Numbered from the stretch's first letter, positions 20,440 to 32,385 are shown. The stretch is DNA of 64,000 nucleotides from Brevundimonas sp. NIBR11 (GCF_027912535.1 NZ_CP115465.1:1220001-1284000), one strand, 5' to 3'. Numbers and translations: made by a program. Notes: a model not told the origin generated them from the sequence alone.

Positions 20440-21435
20440 ATGATCCGCCTGGAAGGGGTGACCAAGCGCTATCGCAGCGCGGCGGGCGAGCGTGTGGCGC
20501 TGGACGCGGTCGATCTGCATGTCGCCAGGGGCCAGGTGTTCGGGGTGGTCGGTCGCTCAGGCGCTGGCAAGTCGACCCTGATCCGCACCATCAACCGGCT
20601 GGAGAGTCCCGACGCCGGGCGCGTCATCGTCGGCGGTCAAGACATCACCGTGATGAAGCCGGCCGAACTGCGCGCCGCCCGTCGTCGCATTGGCATGATC
20701 TTCCAGCATTTCAACCTGCTGAACGCCAAGACCATCGCTGAGAACGTGGCCTTCCCGCTGAAGCTGGAGGGCCGCCCCGCCGCTGAGATCGAACGACGCA
20801 CGGCGGAACTGCTGGACCAACTGGGTCTGGCGGAACATGCGAGGAAGCATCCGGCCCAGTTGTCGGGCGGCCAGAAGCAGCGCGTCGGCATCGCCCGCGC
20901 CCTGGCCTGTGGCCCCGAGATCCTGCTGTGCGACGAGGCGACCAGCGCGCTCGACCCCGAGACGACCGACGAGATCCTGAACCTGCTGGACGGGCTGAAC
21001 CGTGACCTCGGCCTGACCATCGTCCTGATCACCCACCAGATGGAGGTGGTCCGCCGCGTCTGCGACCGCGTCGCCGTGTTGAAGGATGGGCGGATCGTGG
21101 AGGAGGGGGCGACGGCCGATGTCTTCCTGCATCCGCAGTCGCCGGTGACCCGCGCCATGCTGGCGGAAGGGCAGGATGGCGAGGACTATGACGCCTCGGT
21201 CGTTCCAGCTGGCGGACGTCTGGCGAAACTGACCTTCCGGGGTGGTTCGACCTATGAGCCGGAGCTGAGCCGCGTGGCCCGCACGACCGGCGTCGACTAC
21301 TCAATTCTGTCTGGTCGCATCAGCCGCATCCGGGGCGAGCCCTATGGCCAGATGGTCGTGGCCTTCACAGGTGGCGACGCCGACGCGGCCACGGCGCATC
21401 TAACCGCGCGCGGCGTCGTGGTGGAGTCGCTGTAA
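20440..21435 (+). CDS. metN: D/L-methionine ABC transporter ATP-binding protein MetN
   Basis: 331-residue ATPase. Walker A GRSGAGKST, signature LSGGQKQRVGIARAL, Walker B ILLCDEATSALD and H-loop LITHQ are intact. The last 80 residues form a NIL domain, the methionine-sensing regulatory module of MetN (transinhibition by internal methionine). It begins one base after sufA, so methionine import is probably transcribed with the suf operon, and it overlaps metI by one base (TAATG). Confidence 0.95.
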   Translation: MIRLEGVTKRYRSAAGERVALDAVDLHVARGQVFGVVGRSGAGKSTLIRTINRLESPDAGRVIVGGQDITVMKPAELRAARRRIGMIFQHFNLLNAKTIAENVAFPLKLEGRPAAEIERRTAELLDQLGLAEHARKHPAQLSGGQKQRVGIARALACGPEILLCDEATSALDPETTDEILNLLDGLNRDLGLTIVLITHQMEVVRRVCDRVAVLKDGRIVEEGATADVFLHPQSPVTRAMLAEGQDGEDYDASVVPAGGRLAKLTFRGGSTYEPELSRVARTTGVDYSILSGRISRIRGEPYGQMVVAFTGGDADAATAHLTARGVVVESL

Positions 21436-22097
21436 TGGACTTCTTCGTCAACATCGACTGGCCCGAGATCGCGCGAGCGACGCGCGACACGCTGCTGATG
21501 CTGTTCGGCTCCATGGCCCTGACGGTCGTGTTCGGCGTGCCGCTGGGGGTGCTTCTGTATCTGTCGGGCAAGGGGCGGCTGGCGGCCAATCCGGTGATCA
21601 ACGCCGTGCTGTCGCTGATCGTCAACATCCTGCGGTCGGTGCCCTTCATCATCCTGCTGATCGTCATGCTGCCGGTAACGGTGCTGCTGGTCGGGACGTC
21701 CCTGGGCGTGGCGGGGGCCATTCCGCCGCTGGTCGTCGGGGCCGCGCCCTTCTATGCGCGCCTAGTCGAGACGGCGCTGCGTGAGGTCGACAAGGGCGTC
21801 GTCGAGGCGACGCAGGCCATGGGCGGCTCGACCTTCCAGATCGTGACCCGCGCGCTTTTGCCCGAGGCCCTGCCGGGTATCATCGCCGGGGCCACGGTGA
21901 CGGCCATCGCCCTGGTCAGCTACACGGCCATGGCCGGCGTGGTCGGCGCGGGCGGGCTGGGCGACCTTGCGATCCGCTTCGGCTATCAGCGGTTCCAGAC
22001 TGACGTCATGGTGGTGACCGTAGTTCTGCTGCTGGTCCTCGTACAAATTCTGCAGATGATCGGCGACGCCGTGGTCGCTAGGGTCTCGCACCGCTGA
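21435..22097 (+). CDS. metI: Methionine ABC transporter permease MetI
   Basis: 220-residue inner-membrane permease with about five transmembrane helices. The EAA-type cytoplasmic loop EATQAMGGSTFQIVTRALLP contacts MetN. Start ATG overlaps the metN stop by one base. A run of hydrophobic residues at 60-100 (ILRSVPFIILLIVMLPVTV) is characteristic of MetI. Confidence 0.95.
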   Translation: MDFFVNIDWPEIARATRDTLLMLFGSMALTVVFGVPLGVLLYLSGKGRLAANPVINAVLSLIVNILRSVPFIILLIVMLPVTVLLVGTSLGVAGAIPPLVVGAAPFYARLVETALREVDKGVVEATQAMGGSTFQIVTRALLPEALPGIIAGATVTAIALVSYTAMAGVVGAGGLGDLAIRFGYQRFQTDVMVVTVVLLLVLVQILQMIGDAVVARVSHR

Positions 22098-22112
22098 CTT
22101 GAGAGACCTCCC

Positions 22113-22916
22113 ATGCTTCGCCGCAACCTCATCCTCGCCGCCGCCGCACTGGTTCTGACTGCCTGCGGGCAGGGAGCCGAGAAGGCCGCCGACGGTTCGG
22201 CGCCGCTGATCGTGGGCGCGACCGCCGTGCCCCACGCCGAGATCCTGGAGTTCATCAAGCCGACGCTGGCTGCTGAAGGGTTTCCGATCGAGATCAAGGT
22301 CTTCAACGACTATGTTCAGCCGAACACCCAGTTGGCCGAGCGCCGGATCGACGTGAACTATTTTCAGACCAAGCCCTATCTGGACGAGTTCAACGCCGCG
22401 CGCGGGTCGGACCTGATCACCGTGGCCGGCGTCCACGTCGAACCTCTGGGCGCCTATTCCCGCAAGCACCCGGCGCTCGCCGCCATCCCGAACGGCGCCG
22501 ACGTCGCCTTGCCGAACGATGCGTCGAACACCGGCCGGTCGCTGCTGCTGCTGCAGTCGTCGGGCTTGATCACACTGCGCGACGGCCAGAACCCGCTGCA
22601 GACGGTCCGCGACATTTCCAGCAATTCGAAGAACCTGCGGTTCCGCGAGATCGAGGCCGCGACCCTGCCGCGCGTTCTGGATCAGGTCGATCTGGCGGTG
22701 ATCAACACCAACTATGCACTTGATGCGGGCCTGAAGCCAAAAACCGATGCGCTCGCCCTCGAAGGCGGCGACAGCCCCTATGTGAACTATCTGGTCGCCC
22801 GCCCCGACAACCAGAACGACCCGCGCATCCAGGCCCTGGCGCGGGCGCTGCGCAGCCAGGCGGTCAAGGACTTCATCGCCCGGAAGTACGACGGCGCGGT
22901 CGTCCCGGCGGCCTGA
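22113..22916 (+). CDS. metQ: Methionine-binding lipoprotein MetQ
   Basis: 267-residue substrate-binding lipoprotein (NlpA family). The signal peptide ends with lipobox LTAC at about residue 18. The mature protein shows GATAVPHAEILEFIKP, VFNDYVQPN, DVNYFQTKPYL and the ligand-site stretch ALPNDASNTGRSL. It completes the MetNIQ system, 15 nt after metI. Confidence 0.95.
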   Translation: MLRRNLILAAAALVLTACGQGAEKAADGSAPLIVGATAVPHAEILEFIKPTLAAEGFPIEIKVFNDYVQPNTQLAERRIDVNYFQTKPYLDEFNAARGSDLITVAGVHVEPLGAYSRKHPALAAIPNGADVALPNDASNTGRSLLLLQSSGLITLRDGQNPLQTVRDISSNSKNLRFREIEAATLPRVLDQVDLAVINTNYALDAGLKPKTDALALEGGDSPYVNYLVARPDNQNDPRIQALARALRSQAVKDFIARKYDGAVVPAA

Positions 22917-22919
22917 CGA

Positions 22920-23288
22920 GTGGCCTATGATCCCGACTTCGGCGAGTGGGTGCGCGAGCATTTCGCAGCGCTGGGTCCACTCGAGATCAAGCGGATGTTC
23001 GGCGGGGCCGGGGTCTATGCCCACGGCCTGATCTTCGCCCTGCTGGACGATGACACCGTCTGGCTGAAGACCGACGAGATCAACGCGCCGCTTCTGGAGG
23101 CGGCCGGTTCACGCCAGTTCACCTTTCCGACCAAGGATGGCGAGACGATGAGCATGGCCTACTGGTCGCTGCCGGAGGCCGCCCTCGACGATCCGGAGGA
23201 GGCCGTCACCTGGGCGCGTCAGTCGATCGACGCGGCCCTGCGAAAGGCGGCGGCGAAGAAGCCGCGCAAGCCCAAGGTCAAGCTGTAG
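22920..23288 (+). CDS. TfoX/Sxy N-terminal domain protein
   Basis: 122-residue protein with only the TfoX N-terminal domain (IKRMFGGAGVYAHGLIFALL, VWLKTDE, MSMAYWSLPEAALDD) and a basic Lys-rich tail. Full TfoX regulates competence in gammaproteobacteria; alphaproteobacterial single-domain versions have no known role. The GTG start follows the metQ stop by 3 nt, so it may be the last gene of the long plus-strand run. It converges with and overlaps plsC by 11 nt. Confidence 0.8.
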   Translation: MAYDPDFGEWVREHFAALGPLEIKRMFGGAGVYAHGLIFALLDDDTVWLKTDEINAPLLEAAGSRQFTFPTKDGETMSMAYWSLPEAALDDPEEAVTWARQSIDAALRKAAAKKPRKPKVKL

Positions 23289-24063
23289 CGGCCGCCTTCT
23301 TAGCCTTCGCAACCTCGTCCGGCGTCGGGACCAGAACGTTCGGCACGATGGGTCCGCCACGCGCCTCGGCGATCAGTTCGGCGGTGCGCTCTTCGACCAC
23401 GCCTTCAAGCCGCGCGAGGAACTCCTCCTTGCCGAGGCCGGTCGGGATGGCGTCGAGAAACTCCAGCGTCGCCGTGCCCGATTTCTTGCGGAACTCCTCC
23501 TGCGGCCAGAACAGGCCGAGGTTGGAGGCCAGGGGCACGACCGGCATGTCGAAGTCGCGGTACATGTGCCAGACGCCGGAGCGATAGCGGAACTTCTCCC
23601 CGACCTTGGCCAGGTTGCCCTCCGGGTAGATCAGGATTGTGCGGCCCTCGGCATGGGCCGCGGCGCCGCTTTGCTTCAGCGAATCCCGTGCTTCGCGGCC
23701 GCCGCAGTTGTTGACGACGATGGCGCCGAGTTTCGTCAGCACCATGCCGAGCAGGGGGAATTTCTCCAGGTGGTCGCCGGTGACGAAGGCCAGGTCGTCG
23801 AACTGGTCGTAGGTGGCGAAGCCGTCGCCCCAGCTCTGATGCTTGGAGGCAATGATAAAGGCGCCGCTCGGCAGCCGCTCCTTGCCCCGCACTTCGATCC
23901 GGATGCCGGCCAGAACCCGCATCGCCTGGACCATGCGCTTGACATAGCGGCGGATGATCCAGCCTGTCGCGCCGCGCCCGGGCGCGAGAGCCGCGAATGC
24001 CGCCGCCGAGGCGTAGGCGATCGACAGGATCCAGTAGGCGATATTGAATGCAAGACTTCGCAT
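23278..24063 (-). CDS. plsC: 1-acyl-sn-glycerol-3-phosphate acyltransferase
   Basis: 261-residue membrane acyltransferase making phosphatidic acid from lysophosphatidic acid. Motif I is KHQSWGDG (H-x4-D), motif III is ILIYPEGN (PEGN rather than PEGT) and a proline-containing motif IV is DMPVVPLA. An N-terminal hydrophobic stretch (residues 4-27) anchors it. The C-terminus has a Lys/Ala-rich tail. An ATG start at 24063 looks correct. Overlaps the TfoX-like gene tail to tail. Confidence 0.88.
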   Translation of the reverse strand: MRSLAFNIAYWILSIAYASAAAFAALAPGRGATGWIIRRYVKRMVQAMRVLAGIRIEVRGKERLPSGAFIIASKHQSWGDGFATYDQFDDLAFVTGDHLEKFPLLGMVLTKLGAIVVNNCGGREARDSLKQSGAAAHAEGRTILIYPEGNLAKVGEKFRYRSGVWHMYRDFDMPVVPLASNLGLFWPQEEFRKKSGTATLEFLDAIPTGLGKEEFLARLEGVVEERTAELIAEARGGPIVPNVLVPTPDEVAKAKKAAATA

Positions 24064-24129
24064 GCAATCAGCCTAGCAGACTGTATCGAGCAGTTTCACC
24101 AGATTGGCGGTCGGCCTTGATCGCTTTGA

Positions 24130-25185
24130 TCAGGCGGCTTCTTCCAGACGTTCGCCGTTGGTGACCTTGTTCCGACCCGTGCGCTTGGAGGCGTAGAGAG
24201 CCTCGTCGGCGCGGTCGAGCAGCGAGGACCCGCTCTCGCCCGGACGACGCTGGGCAACGCCAGCGGAGATGGTCACGGCGCCAAGCTCGTCGTTTGTCGA
24301 ACGACGACGCAGCGCCCGGGTGCCGACTTCCTCGCGCATGGTGTTCAGTGCGGCCTCCACGACGGAGGCGCTCTCCGACGGGAAGATGATGGCGAACTCT
24401 TCACCGCCGTACCGGGCGGCGACGCGCGGGGCCTTGGACACGCGGCCGATGACGCTGGCGACGTAGCGCAGGACCTGATCACCGGTCTGGTGGCCCCAGG
24501 TGTCGTTGAACCGCTTGAAGTGGTCGATGTCGATGACGGCGAGACTCAGCATCTGGCGCTTCTTCTCGGCCTCGTCGCAGCAGCGCAGCAGCTCCTCGTC
24601 GAAGGCCTTGCGGTTCGCAAGGTTGGTTAGGGCGTCCGTCATGGCGTCGCGACGGACCTGCTCCAGGTGCTCGCGAAGGCGGGCGACCTCCTTGGTCGAG
24701 TTTTCGAGACGCTTCTCGAGGGTGGCGTTTTCGGCCTGAACCTGGGTCGTTGCCTTGGTCAGCTTGGAGACGACGCCGAGCAGGGCGGACGGCTCCGAGG
24801 TCGATTCCAGCTGGGTCGAGGCGCCGGCCAGAGTTTGGCCATAGGCGGCCTGGGACTTCTGGGCCTTAGCGATCGCTTCCGAGACGGTCGACAGCTCGCG
24901 GTTCAGCACGGCCCCGGCGTCACGGATTTCCTCGGACAGTCGGCCGCGCGGCAGGTATTCTGCGGCCAGCATCTCGGCCGTGCCTTCGGTGAAGGCGTCG
25001 CCGACTGACAACAGACGCGTCATTTCCTGACCGAGCGCCCCATCCGGGTCGCCCAGGAAATGCAGCCACAGCTCGAAATTGAGCGGGGTCGGCCACACGC
25101 CCGCACGCTCCATCTCCTCGACCGCCTTACGGGCGAGGCCGAAGGCTTCCGGCCCTCGGAGCGTGGTCTGGACCTGTGTGGACAT
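24130..25185 (-). CDS. Diguanylate cyclase (GGDEF) with N-terminal helical sensor region
   Basis: 351-residue cytoplasmic enzyme predicted to make c-di-GMP from GTP. The GGDEF domain (about 178-345) contains LTNLANRKAF, DIDHFKRFND and an intact active site GGEEF at 260-264. The inhibitory I-site R-x-x-D normally 5 residues before it is replaced by K-x-x-R (KAPR), so product feedback is probably lost. Residues 10-175 are helical with a coiled coil (LEKRLENSTKEVARLREHLE). No membrane segment. ATG at 25185 is chosen over a TTG 30 nt upstream. Confidence 0.9.
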   Translation of the reverse strand: MSTQVQTTLRGPEAFGLARKAVEEMERAGVWPTPLNFELWLHFLGDPDGALGQEMTRLLSVGDAFTEGTAEMLAAEYLPRGRLSEEIRDAGAVLNRELSTVSEAIAKAQKSQAAYGQTLAGASTQLESTSEPSALLGVVSKLTKATTQVQAENATLEKRLENSTKEVARLREHLEQVRRDAMTDALTNLANRKAFDEELLRCCDEAEKKRQMLSLAVIDIDHFKRFNDTWGHQTGDQVLRYVASVIGRVSKAPRVAARYGGEEFAIIFPSESASVVEAALNTMREEVGTRALRRRSTNDELGAVTISAGVAQRRPGESGSSLLDRADEALYASKRTGRNKVTNGERLEEAA

Positions 25186-25298
25186 TCTGTTTTCCCGACC
25201 GACGTTCTTTATCAAACGCTCTACGGGGATCAGCCTACCCCGACGATCCGTAACGGCGGGTTAAGCGGAGCCGTCAAATCGGCGAAACAGGACCTTAG

Positions 25299-26864
<1,566 letters not shown>

Positions 26865-27159
26865 GCGTCCTTAGGACAATGGCCCGGTCGCCACGGGCGC
26901 CGGGTTGGGACTGTTCGATCGATGCGAGACGGATCGATCGAGGAGGCCGCACCATCGGAGTGCGGTCGGGGAGATGCGCGGAACCACCCTGTCTCTGGGC
27001 GAGCGGGTGGCGCGTCTAGCCAGTCCTGTCCCGAACGTGCGCCGGATATAGAAGCCCCCTGGTGAGAGTCAAGTATTCGAACGCCACGGTGACGCTTGGA
27101 TATTCGTGACAGAACCTTAATATTGGCTCGGGGATTGGGATGCCGCGTAGGGATAGGGC
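26865..27159. other. Divergent intergenic region with a perfect 9-bp inverted repeat at 26915-26941
   Basis: This 295-nt gap separates rhlE (minus) from a small secreted-protein gene (plus). TCGATCGAT at 26915-26923 and ATCGATCGA at 26933-26941 flank GCGAGACGG. The repeat could be an operator or a leader hairpin of rhlE. No coding region, tRNA or other known RNA was recognised in the rest of the gap. Confidence 0.6.
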
Positions 27160-27519
27160 ATGAGGAAATGGATCGGCGCGCTCGCGCTTGCGGCTGCCGT
27201 GGCCGCCCCGGTTTCGGCCTCGGCCGAGATGGAGGACGCCTTCGGGAACACCGTGCTGTCGCGCTATCCCGACGGCGGCTGGGTGAAGCACTGGTTCGAC
27301 CGCGACGGCTCCTATACCGCCGAATTCTCCGACGGACGTCGGCTGGCGGCGCGCTGGCGGGTCGAGGGTGAGCGGATCTGCCTGAACGGCATTCGCCCGA
27401 CCTTCATGATGATCTCACGCTTCTGCTCGCCGATGATCGACGCCAGCCTGGGCCAGACCTGGGTGTCGCGCGACCCGCTGGGTCGGCGAGTGACGAACGT
27501 CTTGCAGCGCGGACGATAA
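27160..27519 (+). CDS. Small secreted hypothetical protein
   Basis: 119-residue protein with a clear signal peptide (MRKWIGALALAAAVAAPVSA, cleavage near ASA-E). The mature part, about 95 residues, has a WVKHWFDRDGSYTAEFSDGR region that looks like a small beta-rich domain, and two cysteines (RICLNG, RFCSPM) that could form a disulfide. No family recognised with confidence. The gene stands alone between divergent rhlE and the MATE gene. Confidence 0.65.
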   Translation: MRKWIGALALAAAVAAPVSASAEMEDAFGNTVLSRYPDGGWVKHWFDRDGSYTAEFSDGRRLAARWRVEGERICLNGIRPTFMMISRFCSPMIDASLGQTWVSRDPLGRRVTNVLQRGR

Positions 27520-27603
27520 TACCCGGGCAATATTGACGGACAAGTTACGTCCGGGTAAATCCCTCGCCGACTGATCCGTGATAGATCGGATTCGGGGGAG
27601 ACT

Positions 27604-28974
27604 GTGGATATGCGACAAGACCTGACCCAAGGCTCGGTGACCCGGAAGCTGATGGGAATGGCGGGGTTCATCGGCATCGGCCTGGTGTTCCAGACCCTGT
27701 ATTTCATCATCGACCTCTATTTCGTCGCAGGACTGGGCGCGGCGGCCATCGCGGGCGTGGGGCTGGCGGGGAATGCCTTCTTCCTCAGTCTGGCGTTGGC
27801 CCAGATGGTGGGCGTCGGAGCCCTGTCATTGATCGCGCGGTCTATCGGAGCGAAGGACTTCGGCGCGGCCGAGCGCGTCTATCGTCAGGCCATGATCCTG
27901 TCTCTGGGCCTGGGTACCGTGACGCTGATCGGCGGCTATCTGGCGGCCGAGCCGGCCCTGGCGTCCATCGCCGCGGACGCCGAGACCACGGCCATGGGCA
28001 AGGCCTATCTGTACGGCTTCCTGCCGGCCCTGGCCCTGAGCTTCCCGACCAACGCCATGGGATCGGCGTTACGGGCGGCAGGCGTGGCGCGGCCCACCAT
28101 GTTGCTGCAGTCGGGGACGATCATCATCAACGCCATCCTCGCGCCCGTGCTGATCGCCGGCTGGGGCACGGGCATGCCGCTGGGCGTGTTCGGCGCAGGG
28201 CTGGCCAGTACCATCGCGGCGGGCGTCGGGTTCGTGGGCATGCTGCTCGTGTTCGGCCGGTCCCAGACCCTGATCGCCCATCCGCTGAAGCTGCCGAAGC
28301 CCGACTGGAGCGTCTGTCGCCGCATCGTCGGCATCGGCCTGCCGACGGCGGGCGAGTTCCTTCTGATGTTCGTCATCACGGCCGTCGTCTACGCCGTCAT
28401 TCGCCAGTTCGGCAGCGAGGCACAGGCCGGTTACGGCGTGGGCGCGCGGGTGATGCAGTCGATCTTCCTGCCGGCAATGGCGGTGTCCTTCGCCGTCGCC
28501 CCGGTGGCGGGCCAGAATTTCGGGGCAGGGCGAGCGGACCGGGTGAGGCGTACGGTGCGGGACGCGGCGGTCATCTCGTCAGGTCTGATGCTGGTGCTGA
28601 CAGGGCTTTGCCAGGTCTGGCCGCATGTGATGATCGCCGCCTTCGCCCACGATCCGGCGGTGATCGAGGTGGGGTCGATGTTCCTCAGGATCGCCTCGCT
28701 GAACTTCCTGGCCACCGGCCTGATCTTCGTCGCCTCGGGCACCTTCCAGGCGCTGGGTGACACGCGACCCGCCCTGTGGGGAAGCGTCAGTCGCCTGATC
28801 ACCTTCGCGGGCCCGGCCATCTGGTTGTCGACTCAGCCGTGGGCCCGGCTGGAGCAGATCTGGTGCCTGTCGGCGGCGTCCGTGGCGCTGCACTGCCTAG
28901 TGGCGGTGTGGTTCCTGCGCAGTCAGCTCACGCTCAAGCTCGCCGGGCTGACGCCGCGCGAGACCGTGGCCTAG
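27604..28974 (+). CDS. MATE-family efflux transporter
   Basis: 456-residue inner-membrane cation/drug antiporter with about 12 transmembrane helices in two similar halves. The N-terminal half shows [20 protein letters not shown] and the family-like [16 protein letters not shown]; the second half has [16 protein letters not shown]. Start is a GTG 5-6 nt after GGGGGAG; an ATG two codons later is possible. Upstream (27520-27557) TACCCGG and CCGGGTA form a spaced inverted repeat. It converges with parE, sharing CTAG at the stops. Confidence 0.9.
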   Translation: MDMRQDLTQGSVTRKLMGMAGFIGIGLVFQTLYFIIDLYFVAGLGAAAIAGVGLAGNAFFLSLALAQMVGVGALSLIARSIGAKDFGAAERVYRQAMILSLGLGTVTLIGGYLAAEPALASIAADAETTAMGKAYLYGFLPALALSFPTNAMGSALRAAGVARPTMLLQSGTIIINAILAPVLIAGWGTGMPLGVFGAGLASTIAAGVGFVGMLLVFGRSQTLIAHPLKLPKPDWSVCRRIVGIGLPTAGEFLLMFVITAVVYAVIRQFGSEAQAGYGVGARVMQSIFLPAMAVSFAVAPVAGQNFGAGRADRVRRTVRDAAVISSGLMLVLTGLCQVWPHVMIAAFAHDPAVIEVGSMFLRIASLNFLATGLIFVASGTFQALGDTRPALWGSVSRLITFAGPAIWLSTQPWARLEQIWCLSAASVALHCLVAVWFLRSQLTLKLAGLTPRETVA

Positions 28975-31073
28975 ACGTCGAGGTCCGCCTGGGCGAACTG
29001 GGCGTTGTCCTGGATGAAGCGGAAACGAGCGTCGGCCTTCTTGCCCATCAGCCGCTCGACCAGATCCTCAATGTCGTCTTCGCTCTCGGGGACGGTGACG
29101 CGGGCCAGGGTGCGCTTCTTCGGGTCCATGGTGGTCTCCTTGAGCTGGGAGGCCATCATCTCGCCCAGACCCTTAAACCGTCCGATCTCGGTTTTCTTGC
29201 CCTTGAAGACGGTGGCCATCAGCTCGTCGCGGTGCGCCTCGTCCCGGGCGTATTCCGACAGGGGACCGGCCGAGAGTCGGTAGAGGGGGGGCAGGGCCAT
29301 GAACAACCGACCCTGGCGGATCACCTCGGGCATCGAGCGATAAAAGAAGGTGATCAGCAGGGCCGCGATATGGGCGCCGTCGACGTCGGCGTCGGTCATG
29401 ATCACGACCCGCTCATAGCGCAACTGGTCGATGTCAAAGCGCGGACCCGGAGTGACTCCCAGCGCGAGAGTCAGGTCCGAAAGCTCTATATTTGCACGCA
29501 ATTTGTCTGCGGTAGCCGAGGCGACGTTCAGGATCTTGCCGCGCAGCGGCAGGATGGCCTGGGTCTGGCGATCGCGCGCCTGTTTGGCCGAACCGCCCGC
29601 CGAATCTCCCTCGACGATGAACAGTTCGGTGCCGTTGGCGGACTGGCGGGAACAGTCCGAAAGCTTGCCGGGCAGACGCAGCTTACGGGTCGCGGCGGCG
29701 CGCTGGACGTCCTTGTCCTTGCGGCGACGCAGACGATCCTCCGCCCGGTCAATGACGAAGCCCAGCAGGGTGTTGGCCTGTTTCGGGCTCTCGGTCAGCC
29801 AGTGGTCGATCGGATCGCGCAGCAGTTGCTCGACCAGCCGCTGGCCCTCGGGCGAGGATAGGCGATCCTTGGTCTGACCCTGGAACTCCGGATTGCGGAT
29901 GAAGACCGAGATCAGGGCGCCGGCATTAGCGATGACGTCCTCGGCCGTGATCTGGCCCGCCCGCTTCTCGTTGGTCAGCTCGCCATAGGCCTTGAGGCCC
30001 TTCACCAGGGCGGCGCGGAAGCCGGCCTCATGGGTGCCCCCGTCGGGGGTCGAAACCGTGTTGCAGTAGGACTGGACGAAGCCGTCGGCCTCGCCGAAAC
30101 CGATGGGCGACCAGGTTACGGCCCATTCGACGGCGCCGGCCTCGCCCTTGCGCTCCACGCGGCCGGCGAAGGCGGGGGTGACGGTCTCAAGCTCGCCCAC
30201 GCGTTCGGCCAGAGCGTCGGCAAGGCCTCCTGGGAAGTGCAGGATGGCGCTCGGCGGGGTGGCGTCCGTGATCCGCTCGGCCGCGCAGGTCCATTTGATC
30301 TCGACGCCGCGAAACAGATAGGCCTTGGAGCGGGCCATGCGGAACAGGCGGGCGGGCTTGAACGCCGCGCCCACGCCGAAGATCTCGGCGTCCGGATGGA
30401 AGCGGATCAGGGTGCCGTGCTTCTTCGACGGCTGGATCTGCTGGATCTGTCCTTGCGGGATGCCGCGCGAGAAGGACTGCTTCCACTCGAAGCCGTCGCG
30501 CCAGACAGTGACGTCGAGGATGTCGGACAAGGCGTTGACGACGGAGACGCCGACACCATGCAAACCGCCAGACGTTTCATAGGCCTTGCCCGAAAACTTG
30601 CCGCCCGAGTGGAGGACGGTCATGACCACTTCCAGCGCCGACTTGCCCGGATGTTTCGGGTGCGGATCGACCGGAATGCCGCGCCCGTCGTCGAAGACCG
30701 ACAGCACGCCATCGGCGTCGAGATCGACCTTGATCTGTTTGGCGTGCTTGGCGACGGCCTCGTCCATCGCGTTGTCGAGCACTTCGGCGAACAGATGGTG
30801 CAGGGCGCGCTCGTCGGTGCCGCCGATATACATGCCGGGGCGTTTGCGGACAGGCTCCAGCCCTTCCAGAACCTCGATCGACGAGGCGGAATAGCCGACG
30901 TTGGGGACGAAGGGCTCGCTGGCGGGCGATGGGGCGGCGGCCGGGCGAGGCACGGAGGCCGTCTTGGTTTTCAGAGCCGCTTGCGATGGGGACGCAGGAC
31001 TGGATTCCGCCGCCGCCGGCTTCGGAGCCTCGGGGATGTCATCGAACAGGGAAGGGGCGTTGGACGCGGACAT
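28971..31073 (-). CDS. parE: DNA topoisomerase IV subunit B
   Basis: 700-residue ATPase subunit that with ParC decatenates chromosomes. GHKL ATPase motifs: [11 protein letters not shown] (N-box), DDGRGIPVD and [14 protein letters not shown]. The TOPRIM part shows [20 protein letters not shown] and [13 protein letters not shown]. An N-terminal Ala/Pro/Ser-rich extension of about 50 residues precedes the ATPase domain. ATG at 31073 lies 35 nt inside the 3' end of the O-antigen ligase gene. Its stop overlaps the MATE stop by CTAG. Confidence 0.96.
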   Translation of the reverse strand: MSASNAPSLFDDIPEAPKPAAAESSPASPSQAALKTKTASVPRPAAAPSPASEPFVPNVGYSASSIEVLEGLEPVRKRPGMYIGGTDERALHHLFAEVLDNAMDEAVAKHAKQIKVDLDADGVLSVFDDGRGIPVDPHPKHPGKSALEVVMTVLHSGGKFSGKAYETSGGLHGVGVSVVNALSDILDVTVWRDGFEWKQSFSRGIPQGQIQQIQPSKKHGTLIRFHPDAEIFGVGAAFKPARLFRMARSKAYLFRGVEIKWTCAAERITDATPPSAILHFPGGLADALAERVGELETVTPAFAGRVERKGEAGAVEWAVTWSPIGFGEADGFVQSYCNTVSTPDGGTHEAGFRAALVKGLKAYGELTNEKRAGQITAEDVIANAGALISVFIRNPEFQGQTKDRLSSPEGQRLVEQLLRDPIDHWLTESPKQANTLLGFVIDRAEDRLRRRKDKDVQRAAATRKLRLPGKLSDCSRQSANGTELFIVEGDSAGGSAKQARDRQTQAILPLRGKILNVASATADKLRANIELSDLTLALGVTPGPRFDIDQLRYERVVIMTDADVDGAHIAALLITFFYRSMPEVIRQGRLFMALPPLYRLSAGPLSEYARDEAHRDELMATVFKGKKTEIGRFKGLGEMMASQLKETTMDPKKRTLARVTVPESEDDIEDLVERLMGKKADARFRFIQDNAQFAQADLDV

Positions 31074-32385
31074 GGGCGGAGTGTGCGGCGATTCGGGGAG
31101 CCGTCTGGTAGGCCCGTCGCCGCCCCGTCGCAAGCGGAGCACGGATCGGATCGGGCTCGAACGCCAGAGCGCGGGCGAGGATGGCCAGCAGCAGGGTCCA
31201 CGGCAGGTTGGCATGGCTGAGCAGCACGGACTCCGACAGGCTGAGCAACAGGAAGACCAGGAGGTAGCCGATGGCGAAATAGCCCTCGCGCGCGCCGGAG
31301 CCGGGAATTCGGAGGACGCTGACGACGGTGGCGATGGCGACGGTGATCCCGACCGTGATCGCCCCCGGCCAGCCCAACTGGATGAGGAGATCGATCCAGC
31401 CGTTGTGGGCCGACGGCACCGGCCACTGTGTCTCGGCGCGGATGAAGGCGGCTGGGACGGAATCCTTGCCCCAGAAGGCCTGGTAGCCGAAGCCGGTCCA
31501 CGGCCGTTCGGCGACCTCGCGCATCAGCGCCTCCCAGATGTCGGTCCGGCCGGTGAGGGACGGATCCTTGCCCAGCGCCTTCAGCACCATGGCCGGGTCG
31601 GTGATGAAGACGTAGGCCGCGCCCGCCGTCAGGACGACGCCGAACCAGATGGCGACGATGGAAAAGGCCGCGCCTCCGCGCTTCATGGCCCAAAGTCCCG
31701 CTACCGCGCCGACGCCCAGCATCAGGCAGAGCAGGGAGGTCTTGGACTGGGTCGCCAGCACCAGCAGGGCGCAGACGGCCAGGGCGATCGCCGGCATGAG
31801 GCGACGCGGATCGCCCGACGCGAGACAAGCGGCCGCCGCCACGGCGCCCGCCGACATGACCAGACCCATCTGATTTTTCTCGTACCAGAGGCCGCGCCAG
31901 AGGCCGGCGTTTTCGAGCTGATGCACGCCGATGGATGGGAAGGCGAAAACGAAGACGAGACTGCCCAGCCCCATGATCAGGGCCGAGATCATCAGCATGC
32001 GCGGCAGGTGACGCCCGCCGAAGGCGACGCCGAGATAGATGGAAAAGGCGCTGGAGATGGCCATGGCGATGACCCGGCGCTGGGTCACGCCCGGATCGAT
32101 CGACCACCATTTCGAGGCGAAGGCCTGAAGCACCAGAACCGCCAGGATCAGCCAGGCCGGCCAGGCGCGGACCAGCACGCTCGGCCGCATGGCGATCAGT
32201 CCGGCGATGATGGCGTAGACCGGCAGCCAGATCAGACGCAGGATTGGCGTCTCTTCCTGCGTCGGGGCGAAGACGGGGCCGATGAAGGCCTGGGTCAGGA
32301 TGATCACGACGAAAATCGCCGCCGCCTGTTCCCACAGGGGCGGGCCGGGGTCGCTGGTCTCGAGAGATTCGCCGTTCGGTCGCAC
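31039..32385 (-). CDS. O-antigen ligase-family membrane protein (Wzy/WaaL-like)
   Basis: 448-residue polytopic membrane protein with about 10 transmembrane helices. The O-antigen ligase domain shows LWYEKNQMGLVM, the large periplasmic loop with GRTDIWEALMREVAERPWTGFGYQAFWG and SAHNGWIDLLIQLG, which carry the Arg and His typical of the family. It may ligate polysaccharide to lipid A-core or polymerise it; the two cannot be told apart. No other polysaccharide genes are near. GTG start is the best candidate. Its 3' end overlaps the parE start. Confidence 0.85.
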   Translation of the reverse strand: MRPNGESLETSDPGPPLWEQAAAIFVVIILTQAFIGPVFAPTQEETPILRLIWLPVYAIIAGLIAMRPSVLVRAWPAWLILAVLVLQAFASKWWSIDPGVTQRRVIAMAISSAFSIYLGVAFGGRHLPRMLMISALIMGLGSLVFVFAFPSIGVHQLENAGLWRGLWYEKNQMGLVMSAGAVAAAACLASGDPRRLMPAIALAVCALLVLATQSKTSLLCLMLGVGAVAGLWAMKRGGAAFSIVAIWFGVVLTAGAAYVFITDPAMVLKALGKDPSLTGRTDIWEALMREVAERPWTGFGYQAFWGKDSVPAAFIRAETQWPVPSAHNGWIDLLIQLGWPGAITVGITVAIATVVSVLRIPGSGAREGYFAIGYLLVFLLLSLSESVLLSHANLPWTLLLAILARALAFEPDPIRAPLATGRRRAYQTAPRIAAHSAHVRVQRPFPVR

